Assembly: GCA_021014325.1 (NCBI GenBank)
Contig: CM037474.1
Span: forward strand, 1,265,001 to 1,329,000
Reading direction: 5' to 3'
DNA length: 64,000 nt
From: Plazaster borealis
Lineage: Eukaryota; Echinodermata; Asteroidea; Forcipulatida; Labidiasteridae
Under the pieces are notes generated by a model. It was not told the origin of the DNA. It saw only the letters and a program-made list of their open reading frames with translations, and did not search any database. Of the stretch, positions 47,696-60,592 are shown piece by piece. The translations under genes were made by a program, and so were the position numbers. Each line of letters starts with the position of its first letter. Position 1 is the stretch's first letter.

Positions 47696-48690
47696 TAACT
47701 GTTTTCAGTCAACACACCACCAACCTCTGAAAACATTATTTCAATTGTATCATTCAAATTAAGAAACATTGATTGTGAGGCTCTTTTAAGTGTTATTTTG
47801 ACTTTGACAGCATTTCAGATAGAACTATTTCTATGTTTAAGCAGTGCATGCTCACGAAAATAACATGCTCTAACCGAGACCATCAGCTCTGTGATGTATT
47901 ATTAAACGGTTCAGTATCAACTAATATACATTGCAATTAGTTGGCAAAGTATAAAGCCCCTCCCAAATTATTTCTTCATTTCCAAATTATGGGAATTTCC
48001 AGAGTTGCCTGTTTGTGAGCGTTGAAGTTTAATAGGAAGGTAACACACGTCTAACCCAGACGATCAACTCTGTAATGCATTTAAAAATGTGTTAACTGGT
48101 AAAGCACATAGAGCCCCCCCCCCATGCACCCTCCCCATGAAAATTTATTGTTATGACACTGCTCTTTCAAACACCAATAATGTGATTTATCTTTGACAAT
48201 ATTTGAAAGAGTCTCTGTTTGTTGTCAGGAAAGCTAATAGACTTTGACCTCAAAAAGAATCCCAAGTGAAAACTTTTGAGGGGAAAAAGTGCATCAATCA
48301 GGCTGTTTAGATTATATCAACTCTTTTGACCCTGACTCCTCTTTCACAAGGTTAATTTTAACTGAAGAATTAATTAAATAAATTAAGAATTAATTTAGTT
48401 TGTATTATCTCTGCAAACCTTATGGATACAGGTTGATGTTCCATTGTTACTTGTGAACAGAATTTTACAGTGTCAGCTGGCCAGTTTTTCTGGCCAGTTT
48501 TGAAATTATTTTTTTTTAAAGGTTTTTAAACTTGAACTACATAAATAATGAGTGTCATTTAAGACAAATTTGCCTGACAATAGACAACAAGCCATCTGTT
48601 GTATATATTTGCAAGCCACGGTTTGATAATTTTTCATAAAGGGAAATTGTAATATTATGCAAAATTTTAAAAATACGAATTTCAATTAAA
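47696..48690. other. Intergenic DNA, nothing recognised
   Basis: AT-rich; no repeats or frames of note. Confidence 0.4.
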
Positions 48691-48798
48691 AGACTAGCAG
48701 AGTATACTGTTAGAAATGTCGAGACCACACCAGTTCTTCTCAGAACCAACACTTCTCCCAAAAAAGTTTTATACATGGTTGTACCCGCAAGTTTACTA
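48691..48798 (+). mobile_element. Hammerhead-like retroelement end, 5'-truncated
   Basis: agactagcagagtatactgt tagaaatgtcgagaccacac, then cagttcttctcagaaccaac and acttctcccaaaaaag to tacccgcaag. The CTGA box is missing; the rest parallels 29153-29325. Confidence 0.55.
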
Positions 48799-48969
48799 CT
48801 ATAGTTTCTTTAAAAGTGTTAGTTACAGGCTTGCAAATTCTCAGCGGATTTTGTTTTTCATCTTGTATTTTTGTTGTTGTTGAGCCATAGAAATCTGAAG
48901 CACAAGTTTCAGATCTGTAGTTATGACATTTTGAATTAAAAAAAAGCCCTTGTAAATTGTTTACCATCA

Positions 48970-49085
48970 AATAAGCAACTGTCTCTATAGTCTGAGGAAT
49001 TCAAATTTAAGCGTCAGCTTGTGACTAAGCAAGTCATTGTACCAGACATTATTCTAATAGAGTTCACAAATGGTGTATTGAGATG
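48970..49085. repeat. Dispersed repeat also at 42640-42725
   Basis: tctgaggaattcaaattt and aagtcattgtaccagacatt occur in both places, followed by tcacaaatgg. Confidence 0.6.
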
Positions 49086-49197
49086 GGGTATAAGTGCTAC
49101 ATCTCAATAGCTTCAAGGTTCGAGTCTCTCTTAAAACACTCACAAAAAAGACTCAAACCACTGTAATAGAGGGGCAGATAGGTGAAATATTTAGGGG

Positions 49198-49615
49198 AAT
49201 TGTGCCTTTGATGATCCAAGCATGGAATTTTGCACACAGTCAGAGTATGTCATGAGAAAGTATTTGTCTACAGGGCCATCGCAGATTTGTAATTTGGGGT
49301 AGAATAACAAAAGGGGTAGAATATCAAGCAACTTGCAAAATTTTCAAAATGGCTGCCATTGCTTTCTATTCTGGTATATTTTTTCATGAGGGTCAAAATT
49401 TCAAAATGCTTTTTCCTCAACTATCTTTTGCAATATTGATAGGGTATATTCTGAAGTTTCTAGAAATGAAAAACAAAATAATCCAGACCAATTATTTTGT
49501 AAGTTACAGCAGTTTGAAGTTGACACAGGACAAATCTGCAATGGCCCTGTAGCCAAATGTTTGTCTCATGACATAGTCTGACTGTGTGCCAAATTTTATA
49601 ATCAAAGGCACAATC
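49198..49615. mobile_element. ~418-bp inverted-repeat element with ~90-bp arms
   Basis: The left arm (tgtgcctttgatgatccaag, gcacacagtcagagtatgtc, tacagggccatcgcagattt) is inverted at 49530-49615. Arms are about 85% alike by eye. Confidence 0.75.
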
Positions 49616-49974
49616 CCATTACCTAGCCATGTTTGACATGGTCCATCGTACCAAACAATTAGAATTAAATAAAAAAGGACAATAATTTTTGGTCAAGTAA
49701 CAACAAGCAGGAATCATTCAGAATTCAGATTGGACGGTTGCCATGACATTCAGTTAATGTTGCTATTTTCAGTGGGAAGAGTATTGTTTGAATAGGATAA
49801 ACCTTGGTTCAACAACCCCTATTTCACATGCAGGCCTGGGGATAAACACAACTAAAAATAGTGCATTATTGTCACTAGAGTACATTGTGAATTACGAGTC
49901 ACTCCACTGTCATAGTCAATACTTTAAGATCAGTGAGTAAGAGCTTCAGATTGCAGAACTTACGTATGAGTAAA

Positions 49975-50291
49975 TAGAATTATCAGCCGAGCGGTCGCGT
50001 GCATTGAACTCAAATTCTAATGGCTGCATCATATCAGAGTGTTGGTTCGATTCCTGGTATTGAAATTTTTGTCCTTGAACATAATTGCTTCTCTTATCCC
50101 AGGTGTATATATCCCAGGTGAGACAGTATTGTGTTCGACTAAGCCCCTTAACTAACCCCTTGGGGCTTGTTTCAGAAGCTTCCCAGGGAGTTGAGAAAGC
50201 TTGAGGAATGTTCTAAGTTTGTCTGATGAACTGGGACAATCAAATTGTAAAGCGCCCTATCTAGCTCCAAGGATGTGTGTGCTGTATAAGA
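49975..50291 (+). mobile_element. tRNA-derived SINE, subfamily 1
   Basis: agccgagcggtcgcgtgcat, degraded box B ggttcgattcctgg, body with cccagggagttgag, and end gtgctgtataagaacc. Confidence 0.72.
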
Positions 50292-50439
50292 ACCAGGGGC
50301 CGATTTCACAAAGAGATAAGACTAGTCTTATCTGAAGTTAGGACCAGTCACTGGTCTTAACTTAAGACTCATAGTCCTATTTCTTAGCATTGCCTAGGAC
50401 TAGTCCTAAGTTAGAAAGAGTTTTGTGAAATCAACCCCA
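50292..50439. mobile_element. Palindromic MITE, ggggccgatttcac ends
   Basis: ggggccgatttcacaaagag … agagttttgtgaaatcaacccc, with inner taagactagtctta and ctaggactagtcctaag. A relative is at 55450-55598. Confidence 0.75.
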
Positions 50440-52837
50440 AGTCTTATTGTTTTTAAATAATCAAACCAGGAGAGCATTATCTATTCAAGAACTCACCTGT
50501 TAATGTTGCCAGCAGATTTCATGTTAAGTAATGTTCCATCGTATAGTCTTCAGTAAACACACCACACAAACAACCTGGGAAAATTTAATCAAATTGATTG
50601 TCACATTTTAGGAAAAACAGTTGATTTATTATTATTTTCTTCAGGGATTTGGTGCACATTCACATCAGGCTTATTTCGATTGCATCAATCAAATTAAGAA
50701 ACGGTAATTTGTTGGGTCTTCAAGTGCTATTGCTAGACCAGCAGTCTGCAAACCTTTAGGCCGGAGACACAATAAAAGGCCTGGGCGACCCACTCACCAA
50801 TCACAGGTAGATTGAACCCCCTGCTGCAGAGATGATGTCTTATCTTATCACAAGTCAATTATTTATTGAAGCATTTATTCATATACATTTTTGAGTGAAT
50901 ATATTGACACCAACACTAAAAATTAGGGAAAAGTACCATGTTTTTTATGATAGATCGATTGCGAGGCAATCTTTGTTGCTGATGGAATGATCAAAAGTGT
51001 AACGATAAGTTTTAGCGCTTCTGACAAAGTTTAGCGACCTACTTTACATCACATGCTTTACAGCAGAGTTTTGTGGTAAGCAGTGCCATGAATTTGGGAG
51101 CAGATTTGTACCGTTCATAGATATCTTTGTCACACAAGCTCACTAACTATAGCAGCAAAAATCCCTTGTTCTTGGGAATGTGCGCATGCTCAAAACTGCG
51201 CAAAGGATTGACATTTACTTGGCAAGTCTGCTGCCACCTAGCATTTCAAAGTCTCACATAAGAGTGTATTAGGCTGGGGGGACATAAAGTCTTGGTTGAC
51301 CCATTTTGGGGGTCAGATTGGGATTTAGATTCCTGTGTGTGTGTATTTTACTAGACACAAGTGCAGTTAGACCAGACAATATCTTTACACGCAACTTGAC
51401 TCCCAAAATGGTAGACTATGATGGGCTGAGAGGGGTAAACTTTGCTTGAAATTTTGTTATATGCTCCAGTGTGGTCCACAATGTGGCCGGTATATTATCA
51501 GACGGCATTGTATGCAAATGTCCGTTTGTGCTAGTACATGAATAAGGCTAGCCTTTTTCTATTCCCTCCAGCCTCTCTTTGAGTGGTTGTACTTCAGCAT
51601 CTCTTCCTTCCTCCATGATGGAAGCTGATGTAGATATTTGCATCTTGAAATAAAGGTCATTCTACTCATTGGCTGTGATGCAGTTTACCTCCTCCACACA
51701 CACAAACGGCATTCACATATAGCAGCTTAATCGTCATTAACATCCGCCAGTGTAATTGGTATGCCATTCATTATCTCCTTCCCATCAGTGTATACACGCA
51801 CGTGCTACTTTTGACGGCAGATCTGTCCCTACCAGCATAATTCTGTTGGCATTCATTGTATCATGCATATAATGAACTGGCCTAGAGGAGGCAGTTTTAC
51901 AGGTGTTTTTGACCCTGCTGGCATGTAGGGTATTCCAGGTGATTCACCCAAGAATCATGCATGAGGGATGGATCTGGAAAAGTGTGGTACGCTTAATGAC
52001 TGGCGGGGGCAAGAACAAACAAATGAAAAAGTATTATTCTGAATGGTTCAGGGGATTGATGAGTTACCCCTGGAAAGAAAGTTGTGGAGAGGTGTTGGAA
52101 CAGATCTAAGAGGTTCATTTTCGTTGGGATGGGTGAAACCTTTAAATTCATTTAGAATTCATAAAGGGTTTTGGAGTGTTGATCTTCTGTGATTCACCAT
52201 GCCTTGGTCCTGTTAACTTGCCAGATGTTCACATTGAAAAGCGATTCTGTTTTCACTTAATGCCAACACTTCAATATTAGGTGCATGCTGGTGCATGTGT
52301 TGAGTTACTTGGGAGAACATGCTTGGTTGTATTTTTCTCTGCTTGTGAACCTTGCATTTGGACATCGTCTTCTCTGCAAATGGATGTGGAGAATCGATTA
52401 TTGTCTAGCATCTCTCGTTTTTTCTTCTTCTTTCTCAGTGCACTTATGACCAGAGTCTGGCAAACCTAGAGGTGAAAGCTAAATCCTTCAGCTGAATACA
52501 ATACTTCAAGTTGGGTACATGTGCACAGAAGATTTGTGATGTGCATACTTGAGTGTTTAGTGGACATTTCTTCATCTTTTCTGCAAAGGTTTTCCAGCCT
52601 ACAGGCTACAATCCTGTACACTCTTTTAGGATTCCTAGGATTGCTTGAGGCTACTATCGTTTCCAGGAAGATAAACACCAACAAGCTCTGACGTTGTGAA
52701 AGGGGGTGTTTTCCAAATATGTACATGTATAGGAACAAAGAGAAAACTAAATAAAGGACCTTGTGCATTGACGTCATCATGCCATCATCTTAGACTTAAA
52801 ACAATGATGAAAAGCACAACTGGTATGTATGCACAGG
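50440..52837. other. Intergenic DNA, no supported gene
   Basis: A repeat shared with 7440-7560 (cattttgggagtcaa/actcccaaaatgg) lies at about 51300-51430. Other frames are short and unrecognised. Confidence 0.4.
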
Positions 52838-52915
52838 ATGGGCCACAGAGCGACATTCCTTTAACCTTTAGCTAAAGGCGCCCTACTCAAATGACGTAAT
52901 GTGCATCAGCTCTAT
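52838..52915 (-). repeat. Dispersed repeat, minus-strand copy of 19088-19165
   Basis: Minus strand: tcatttgagtagggcgcctt … ggcccatcctgtgcata. Confidence 0.55.
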
Positions 52916-53270
52916 ATTACACACCATCCTGTGAACACCTCAAAGCTTTTTCTTGAGCTCACAATCCTAAAGTCAGTCACTTTTGTGTAGGTCCTTTTTG
53001 AAACAATCTAATGCTCTGTGTTTCTGATGAGAAGACGGGGGATCAGGTTTGTATTGTTACAACCACCTACACACTGTGCATGGGTGTTCCAAACTCTGAC
53101 ACAACCCCCCTACACTAGCACCTCACCCCTACACCAAACCACCCTCACAGTCCCACCCAAAACTCCCTATAATACCCTCATACCCTTCCCCTACCAACCA
53201 TTCCCTACCCTATAGCTTTCAACCAATACCTAGCCCTGCACAGGAACCTATCCATATGTTCATTCATACA

Positions 53271-53644
53271 TTAAAGGCACTGTACACGTTTGGTAATTAC
53301 TCAAAATATATATTAGCATAAAAAGTGACTTGGTAATGAGCAACGGAGAGCTGTTGATAGTATAAAACATTGTGAGAAACGACTCCCTCTGAAGTAACGT
53401 AGTTTTTGAGAAAGAGGTAATTTCTCACTAAAATAATAAAAACTTCTTGCAAAAAGTTGTTATTCCTATCTGAAAGCACACAAATTTGAACAACAAGGGT
53501 GTTTTTTCTTTCATCATTTTCTTGCAATTTCGATGACCAATTGAGCCCAAATTTTCACAGGCTTGTTATTTTATGCATATGTTGGGATACACCAAATGAG
53601 AACACTGGTCTTTGACAATTACCAAACGTGTACGATGCCTTTAA
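53271..53644. mobile_element. TTAA MITE, family A, complete
   Basis: ttaaaggcactgtacacgtt to cgtgtacgatgcctttaa; central aaaacttcttgcaaaaagtt slightly decayed. Confidence 0.92.
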
Positions 53645-54049
53645 GCCTCAGGTAGGGCCTACAGTTGTAGACTCATATTGACTTAGTTGTGTATGGTTGA
53701 CCATACATAAGCCCCATGTATAGTTGTAGATTCATTGAATTAGTTGTGCATGGTCAAGCATACACATCATTGAATCTACAAGCATACAAGAGGCTTCATA
53801 TGTATGTATGGTCAAGTATACGCATCCAAAGTCATTGTTATTCTACAAGCATACACGAGTTTAGAATATACAAACAACATTTCAACAAAAAATATACTTA
53901 CACAGTATCTTCGTTCTCTTTATTCAGTAATTGTTTTAGACAAATCACCTCTCCATTCAAACTTTACAGTGTCTTGAAAATGTCGAGAAAGGTCGAAAAA
54001 GGTTGCAAAAGGTCAAAACGTGAGGCTCTCAGCATTTTTGGCGATTATA

Positions 54050-54370
54050 GCATAACATTTGTTTACAAAAAGAGTGACCTTGTACATTTCAGGACCTTTC
54101 TAGCGGGCTAGATACGTCACTGGTCATTATGGGAAACTTAACATTATCACATATATTTAAGGGTTATAAAAATAACAGCTAAACATGTTTTGATATGTGC
54201 CCCTTTTTCGTATCGAACGTTAATGAAAATCAGACAGTAAATCTCAATGCATTTTAAGATCGTGTGTTATTCCATTATAAACTGTGTACAAATCGTGCCT
54301 GCAGGAAGTCCATGCTCTGTGGCTTTTGTGTTGTAAACAAGTGATGTCAAAGGTCACATGGTCTATACCA
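54050..54370 (+). repeat. Dispersed repeat E, longest copy
   Basis: From acaaaaagagtgaccttgta through ggttataaaaataacagcta to cgtgcctgcaggaagtccat and tcaaaggtcacatgg. Confidence 0.72.
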
Positions 54371-55449
54371 CAAGCCATTTGGGTTGGTAATAAGCAGTTT
54401 ACAACAGCTACATATAATTCCCCCTTTTTTATTTTATAAAACATTTATCTCAGATACAACTTGCATCCAAGCCTGGATACAATTATCAGAAATATATTAT
54501 TAGGAAAATTACAAGTGGTAAACGATTATGTAACCATGAAATACTCTACTAAAGAAAAGTCAATTAGGAAATTCGCTTCATTTGACGGAAAGTCACCATT
54601 GTGCTGGCACTATAATGCACTACTATTTGGCTCAACGTTACACTTACAGCTGTCTCTAGCCGTGTACTTTCAAGTACCGTTTTTTAAGTGCTCGAAATGC
54701 CAAAGAATTACCCCGTTTGTGACTAGTTTCAGTTTTTTCAACGGGCTCCAAAAGGGCTATTCGTATTCTATACTTTGAACTTGTATAAACTACGCAATAA
54801 AGCTTACCTCTAGAGACATTAAATCACATCAATTGCTCGTATTTCATCCACGGTGTTAACAATAATCAAGCATGGCTGGAGGCCATTTTGAATTACGCGT
54901 CACGGCATGAAGCCGTCGAGTGCCCCGACTCCTGCTATGTATCTCTGGTGTTAAGCGATCTGGTACCTTTGGCCGGTTCCAACCGCCTGTTGTGTCTGTC
55001 CAAGACCACGTGACACGCAAATGGCTTCTGCAAGATCTCGCGGTAAAGAACGGGAATGCTGATAAAAACGTAAAGTTTAATCATTGGTGGTTAAAAGAAA
55101 TCAACTGACGTTTGTTTAGGCCCTAAAGGTGAAATTTAGTCAGATCTGAAAGTAGGGTCTACACCCCATTGATTTTAAGTTTGCAGTGTTTGTTTCGTTT
55201 TTCGTTTTTAGATATAAAAGAATAAAAAAAATAAATAAATATAATTATGTTGTTGACTTCTTGGGTCAGTATGAGATTTTTCTCGCCGAGATGAGGGGAC
55301 AAAACGTAGTAAATACACACAAAATTTAAATGCCTTTACGGCTGCATTTAAAGTTCGTCGTTCAGACCTTTATAACCGCATGCAGCACTTTTGCTGCCAC
55401 CCCATTTAAAAACATTATTTTCTCAAAAAGGCAGGACAAGAATGAAATG
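54371..55449. other. Intergenic DNA including a GC-richer patch at 54840-55090
   Basis: The patch contains ggccattttgaattacgcg, ccacgtgacac (E-box) and tctcgcggta. This is suggestive of a promoter but not enough to call one. A 62-codon + frame there has no recognised domain. Confidence 0.3.
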
Positions 55450-55598
55450 GGGCCGATTTAAAAAAGAGCTAAGATTAATCTTGAGATGTGTATCAATCTT
55501 AATTGCTTAGCAAAGTGTGATGTCACAATATAAACCACTATGGCGGTATTGACAACTCATCTTAAGATGCATCTTAGTGCTATGTGAAATGGAGTCCA
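55450..55598. mobile_element. Palindromic MITE, relative of 50292-50439
   Basis: ggggccgatttaaaaaagag … gctatgtgaaatggagtcc, with inner taagattaatcttga and catcttaagatgcatctt. Confidence 0.55.
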
Positions 55599-55704
55599 GG
55601 TCCTGTTCAATAAAATTACGACTAATGTAGTTCTGAGGTCTGTAAGCAGCAAACATGGCCAAACTATGTACCATTCTTTTGTTTACAACACTCACCATTT
55701 TTTT

Positions 55705-56112
55705 TTAAAGGCCTGTACACTATTGGTAAGATCAAAAAACACAATGTTCACAGATTCACACATAACTTACATGATTTAAAGTAAGTAATGGTAGAAAGGG
55801 TTCCTTAAAATACTTCTGCCTAAAATGCTATCGTTTCTGAGAAATGAGTAAATGGGCCTTAAGTTTTCGTAAATATTGTTTACAAGAAGGTACAATGGTA
55901 AGAAATCTATGCCTTTATAAAACAAGTTTTTATCACGCGCGATAATTTGAAAAAACAGAAAACACATAAGGTCTCTTTTCACTATTTTCTCGTGACCTCG
56001 ATGACCAATTAAGCTCAAACTTTCACAGGTTTGTTTGTTCATGCATATGTTGAATCACAACAAATGAGGACACTGATTTTGAGCTGTTACCAAAAGTGTA
56101 CAATACCTTTAA
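55705..56112 (+). mobile_element. TTAA MITE, family C, complete
   Basis: ttaaaggcctgtacactatt to gtgtacaatacctttaa; modules cacataacttacatgattta and tttctgagaaatgagtaaat. Confidence 0.87.
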
Positions 56113-56695
56113 GGGGCCGCCTTGATAATATATATCTGGGTTTGCGCAAAATATAGGTCTTCCCCTATTTAATAAAGCATTAAAAGACATAATTGGGTGG
56201 GGGAAAGGGTTCTGAAATTAGGACCCCGCCCCCGATGGTTACTCCAGAAACAAGCTCTTTCTTGAGACATTTTGAGTGGTGGATGAAGTAAGAATCATTA
56301 GAACAAATCCGTCGGTATCATGAGGGTCCGACTGTCTGTTTTGCAGTGAGGTGACAGCTGGTGGAGCGGGAGATATTGATGCTTTAGCTTCATAATTATG
56401 TCTAGTTGGTTTCTCCGGTTCTACTTCTGTGAAGAACTACCGGTAGACGTTCACTCGACGTTTCAAACAGTACCCGGAATGCCGTGACGTTATCTGTCTG
56501 AATATTTAGGCCTATATGTCCAGACACCCTTATACAAGACAGACATTGTTGGGTGATCTATAGGTAGGAACTGTACTTGTGAGGTTTTATTTTACACTGT
56601 GGGGTTAACCCCACAATGTTTTTAACAAGAAAGATTCAAGAAAAGGGATACTAGAAAACAAACGGGGAAGCCCACAATGTCGCTCTACTAAGGAT

Positions 56696-56800
56696 ACCTG
56701 TCCTGATGACGGACACCTGTCCTGATGACGGACAGAGCATACGGTTCAAAACGCTGAGTAAACCTTCGGTTTTTCTCAGAACCACACACTCACTGAGAGT
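56696..56800 (+). mobile_element. Hammerhead-like retroelement end with duplicated CTGATGA segment
   Basis: cctgtcctgatgacggac occurs twice in tandem (about 56697 and 56715), then gagcatacggttcaaaacgc and ttcggtttttctcagaacca. CTGATGA is canonical; GAAA is mutated to caaaa. Confidence 0.5.
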
Positions 56801-58721
56801 ATTGTACCTCCACCATGCAAACACATGAAAACATCACTATTCTGGTTATGAAATGGGCAATGTTGTTTCGGGAAAATAAATATTTTAAAGTCACTGCTTG
56901 ATCATGACTTATGGTTTAATAATGCTACTTACCAACAACCAACAAACCAATCCACACACGTTGTGTTACTTATGGTGTCATAAACATTTAATAGGGCATT
57001 CAAATCAATATGTAAATTGCGAAACAATTTTAATTTCAAATTGAAGAACAAAATATAACAATAATAAAATGCCCCACCGAAGAAAAGAAAAGTCAGTCCC
57101 AGCACCTGAAATAGATCCGAGCAGAGAGGACTTTAATGGAATCAATAAAACTTGATTTTCAAAAAACATAACAAAAAGGAAAAGTTATAGAGTGCTAGCC
57201 TATAACTACAGATCTGCACCAAGAGAAAATCCAACTGTGTTGTATTTAAATAAAGTAGGTAAAAATTCTACTGTTAAACTTTACTCTGAATTAATGAAAG
57301 TCCACTAGTTGGAATAATGTTCAACACTCACAGGCTTAAAAACATCGGCCGTCATTTGAAGAGACCAAGAGATTAGTAGTACCATGTTCCTAAGTATTAT
57401 ATAATATTAATAAATATCACACGTGATAAACCCAAAGAAGGAATGCTTTCTTTATATATACAATTTTGTCTCATGAATATGCAAGACAGTCTATTTACAT
57501 AACTTTGCATGACAATGACTATGCTGACTGCCTTACCCATCAGGCAAATGGCTCCAAAAACTGTACAATCGTAAATGCAATATCTTTGGCTGAGGAAAAA
57601 AACAAAAAAGCAAAAACGAAAGGTGCAAAATGAGAATTCTCCCTATAAGATTTGTGGGGGAAATCTCTTTGCAAAAGACACTGTCGGTCAGGAACTCTTC
57701 GGTTATTAATTTTCACAATATTCTAAGTAAATTTCAAATGTTTAATTGACGCTAAGTCGTGATTTGGATTGACTTGCTTTTTGTTTTTGTTTTGTTATTC
57801 TTCGTTTCTTTTGGTTTGTTTTTGTTTTTGGGTGGCATCACATTTCAAAACGAGTATTTCCTGCCGTAAACGCTTTCTCCGACATTGTGAAAATTAACTC
57901 CCCGACAAGTTTCTTGACCCACAAAATTTCAAGATCTACCTCTATAAATAGTTCACAGTTACTCCAAATTTCTAAGAATATATACTAATTAGGTTTACTA
58001 CATCTGGTTCAAATCGCCGCTTAAAAGGTTTGCAAAGGCACCTACACAATCAATATCTGTTTATTTGAACCAGTGTTTACTTATTTACTCATTTCGAAAA
58101 AATCTACACGTTCGGATTTATTGATCTAATATGTACAAACAGACCCCGTGCCTATTCTAACGAATTCAGACTTGAGAATAGAAATAATCGTATAATTCAG
58201 AAAAACATTAATTTGTCATAAATAGTACTATTGAGATAATTAAGACACTGCAAAAGAAGTTTGCCTTTATGCGGGTTATAGTACACCAACTGTGTGTATA
58301 TTATATATCATATTATTTATAGTAATATATAAAATAAATTCACCATTATTCCTGCTCGGTCAAACTATCCATATAATTCATCCAACGATCCAAATAAAAA
58401 ATAACAAAGTTATAAACATACTTAAGGCTGAAATGAGTCGTTCCGTTTGACAAGTTTTCACTCTTCCATCAGCCTGCCCATAAATGCGACTATAGCAATA
58501 GTTCAATTGTTTGATAATTTATACATTTTGTGGATTGATGACAAAAACAATGGAAGACCCATAAGGAGCAGGTTAATTGTAACTTGCACCTGTTGGTATT
58601 TTTTGTTACATCAAGAAGGAATAGCTTTAACTTTCTACTGAAACTTCTTTAAAAATCGGTTTCTGGTTTAGATTGAAATATCAGGTACTGTAAAATGTCT
58701 TCATTATTATGTAATAACACA
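56801..58721. other. Intergenic AT-rich DNA, nothing recognised
   Basis: No frame longer than about 65 codons and no clear repeat. Confidence 0.4.
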
Positions 58722-59105
58722 CAAAACGCACCTCTGGGTGTTCCTCAGGGCACTATGCTTAGCCCAAACAGATAATAAAGAATAGTAATCAGGTTTGTCG
58801 TGGCAATAAACCTTAAGAAATTGAGTAAATAAATATGAGGTATCATAAAACATTGCAGGATTAGAAACTCAAAGAAATGTTTGAGCACTTTGATTGGGCA
58901 AAACTGAAGATGGCATTAAACACATCTGGGTGTTCCTCAGGGTTCTGTGCTTAGCCCATACAGACAATACTCAGCTTTGTCTTCGCAATCAACCTTACAA
59001 ATGGAGTTAATGAATATGAGGTATCATAAAACATTGCAGGATGAAAAACTCAAATAAATGTTCAACAAATTAAGTCTAGTTGGGCAATACTGAAGATGGA
59101 AATCA
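58722..59105 (+). mobile_element. Tandemly duplicated LINE reverse transcriptase fragment
   Basis: Two ~190-bp units (58722-58915, 58918-59105). Each begins with the RT motif: LGVPQGTMLSP in the first, LGVPQGSVLSPY in the second. Both continue with atgaggtatcataaaacatt and tgaagatgg. Frames are broken. Confidence 0.72.
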
Positions 59106-59272
59106 ATACCTTTTTGTCAATTTTAGTGCAGCACAAATAAACTGCTATAGCTGTATGTTTAACACAAGTTATACATACTTAATTATAAATATTTAATAGC
59201 AACTATGATTTAATACCAGTGTATGATATGACTTAATGTCGGCATCGCAGTCCTACACCGGGTTGAGGACCT

Positions 59273-59444
59273 GGGCCCAATTTCATAGAGCTTAGCACAA
59301 CCTAATAATGCTTACCAGAATAAGGTAACCAGCCAAAACACCATTCCATACGTACCATCTGTGACTGGTATCCTGTTTATTTTTGCTTAGCAGTAAACTG
59401 TTAAGCAATAATTGCTGTTTGAGCAGCTCTATGAAATTGGGCCC
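59273..59444. mobile_element. gggccc-ended palindromic MITE, family D, copy 1
   Basis: gggcccaatttcatagagct … agctctatgaaattgggccc; inner taaggtaaccagccaaaac. Confidence 0.87.
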
Positions 59445-59548
59445 TGGCCGTCAACTGGCTTACAGATTTTGATGAGATCGAGATTGCATGCCACATCATC
59501 ACCATTTGACCCATGAACTTTCTTGGCCGACCTGACCAACTGAGCCAA

Positions 59549-59736
59549 CAATGTCATAGAGCTGCTTAAGCACACAAAGTAGCTAAGCACAACAACTTTA
59601 TGCTTATCAGAATAAGGCTACCAGCCAAACTTACCATGTCAAATGCATCATCTTTGACTGGTGTCCTGCTAATTTTTGATTAACACAACATTGTCAAGCA
59701 AAATTGTCTGCTTATGCAGCTCTATAACATTGGGCC
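59549..59736. mobile_element. Family D MITE, copy 2
   Basis: atgtcatagagctgcttaag … cagctctataacattgggccc; its right end touches copy 3. Confidence 0.82.
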
Positions 59737-59915
59737 CAGGGCCCAATTTCATAACATAAGCACAAAACTTGCTAAGCACAGAAAATCTTGCTTAGCAGAA
59801 ACCGGTCAAAATTCCATGAAGTATACATCGTTAACTGGTGCCCTACTTATTTTTGGCTTAGCAAAATATTTGCTAAGCCACTGTTTTCTGCTTGACTGCT
59901 TTATGAAGTTAGGCC
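59737..59915. mobile_element. Family D MITE, copy 3
   Basis: gggcccaatttcataacata … gactgctttatgaagttaggcc, adjacent head to tail with copy 2. Confidence 0.82.
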
Positions 59916-60298
59916 AGGACTCATCCACACTCAGAAGGCAAATATGATTCTTCTAAGAACAATTGCGATTAATCACACTGAAGTAAACCCTTGGAGTACC
60001 AAAACCATATTAAATCATACATATATAATCTAATATATGCCAGGTCTTGTTGTGATAATTTATTTACTTTGTTAGTTTATTTATTTATTTTGTATGGGGG
60101 GGGGGTAGCTTGGAAGCGTCCCAGTCCATACATAACTCAACAAACCTTTGCAGTTTGACATCTTCATGTCTAACCCCAATGAATGAATCTACCAAAACCA
60201 GGAGAGGGTTTTTAATTCATGATTTAGTGAACTTCTTAAACTTTTATCTGGCTTAATGAATGATATGGCATATTTCTATTTCAAACGCAAACCTAACC

Positions 60299-60592
60299 AG
60301 GGCCTAATTGAATAGAGCTGCTTAAGCACAACAAGAAGCTAAGCAAAACAAACATATGCTTACCAGAATAAGAATACCAGCCAAAATGTCATGTCACATG
60401 TACAATTTGTGACTGGTATCCTGCTCATCTTTGCTAAGCAGAATGTGTTTCTGCTTAGGCACCTCTTGAGCTGCTTTAAGCACAAAATGTAGTCAGGCAT
60501 TCTCCATGCACCATCTTTGACTGATTTCCTGCCAATTTTTGCTCAGCAGAATTTTGTGCTTTAAGCAGCTCTTTGAAATTGGACACTAAACT
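60299..60592. mobile_element. Family D MITE, copies 4 and 5 (partial, overlapping)
   Basis: agggcctaattgaatagagc begins copy 4; a second aagcacaaaatgtag start at 60478 begins a shortened copy 5, which ends cagctctttgaaattgga. Confidence 0.72.

Noticed and set aside
54840..55090. Promoter or CpG island of a neighbouring gene
   Set aside because: Some promoter-like words, but no exon, TATA box or strong CpG density to support a call.
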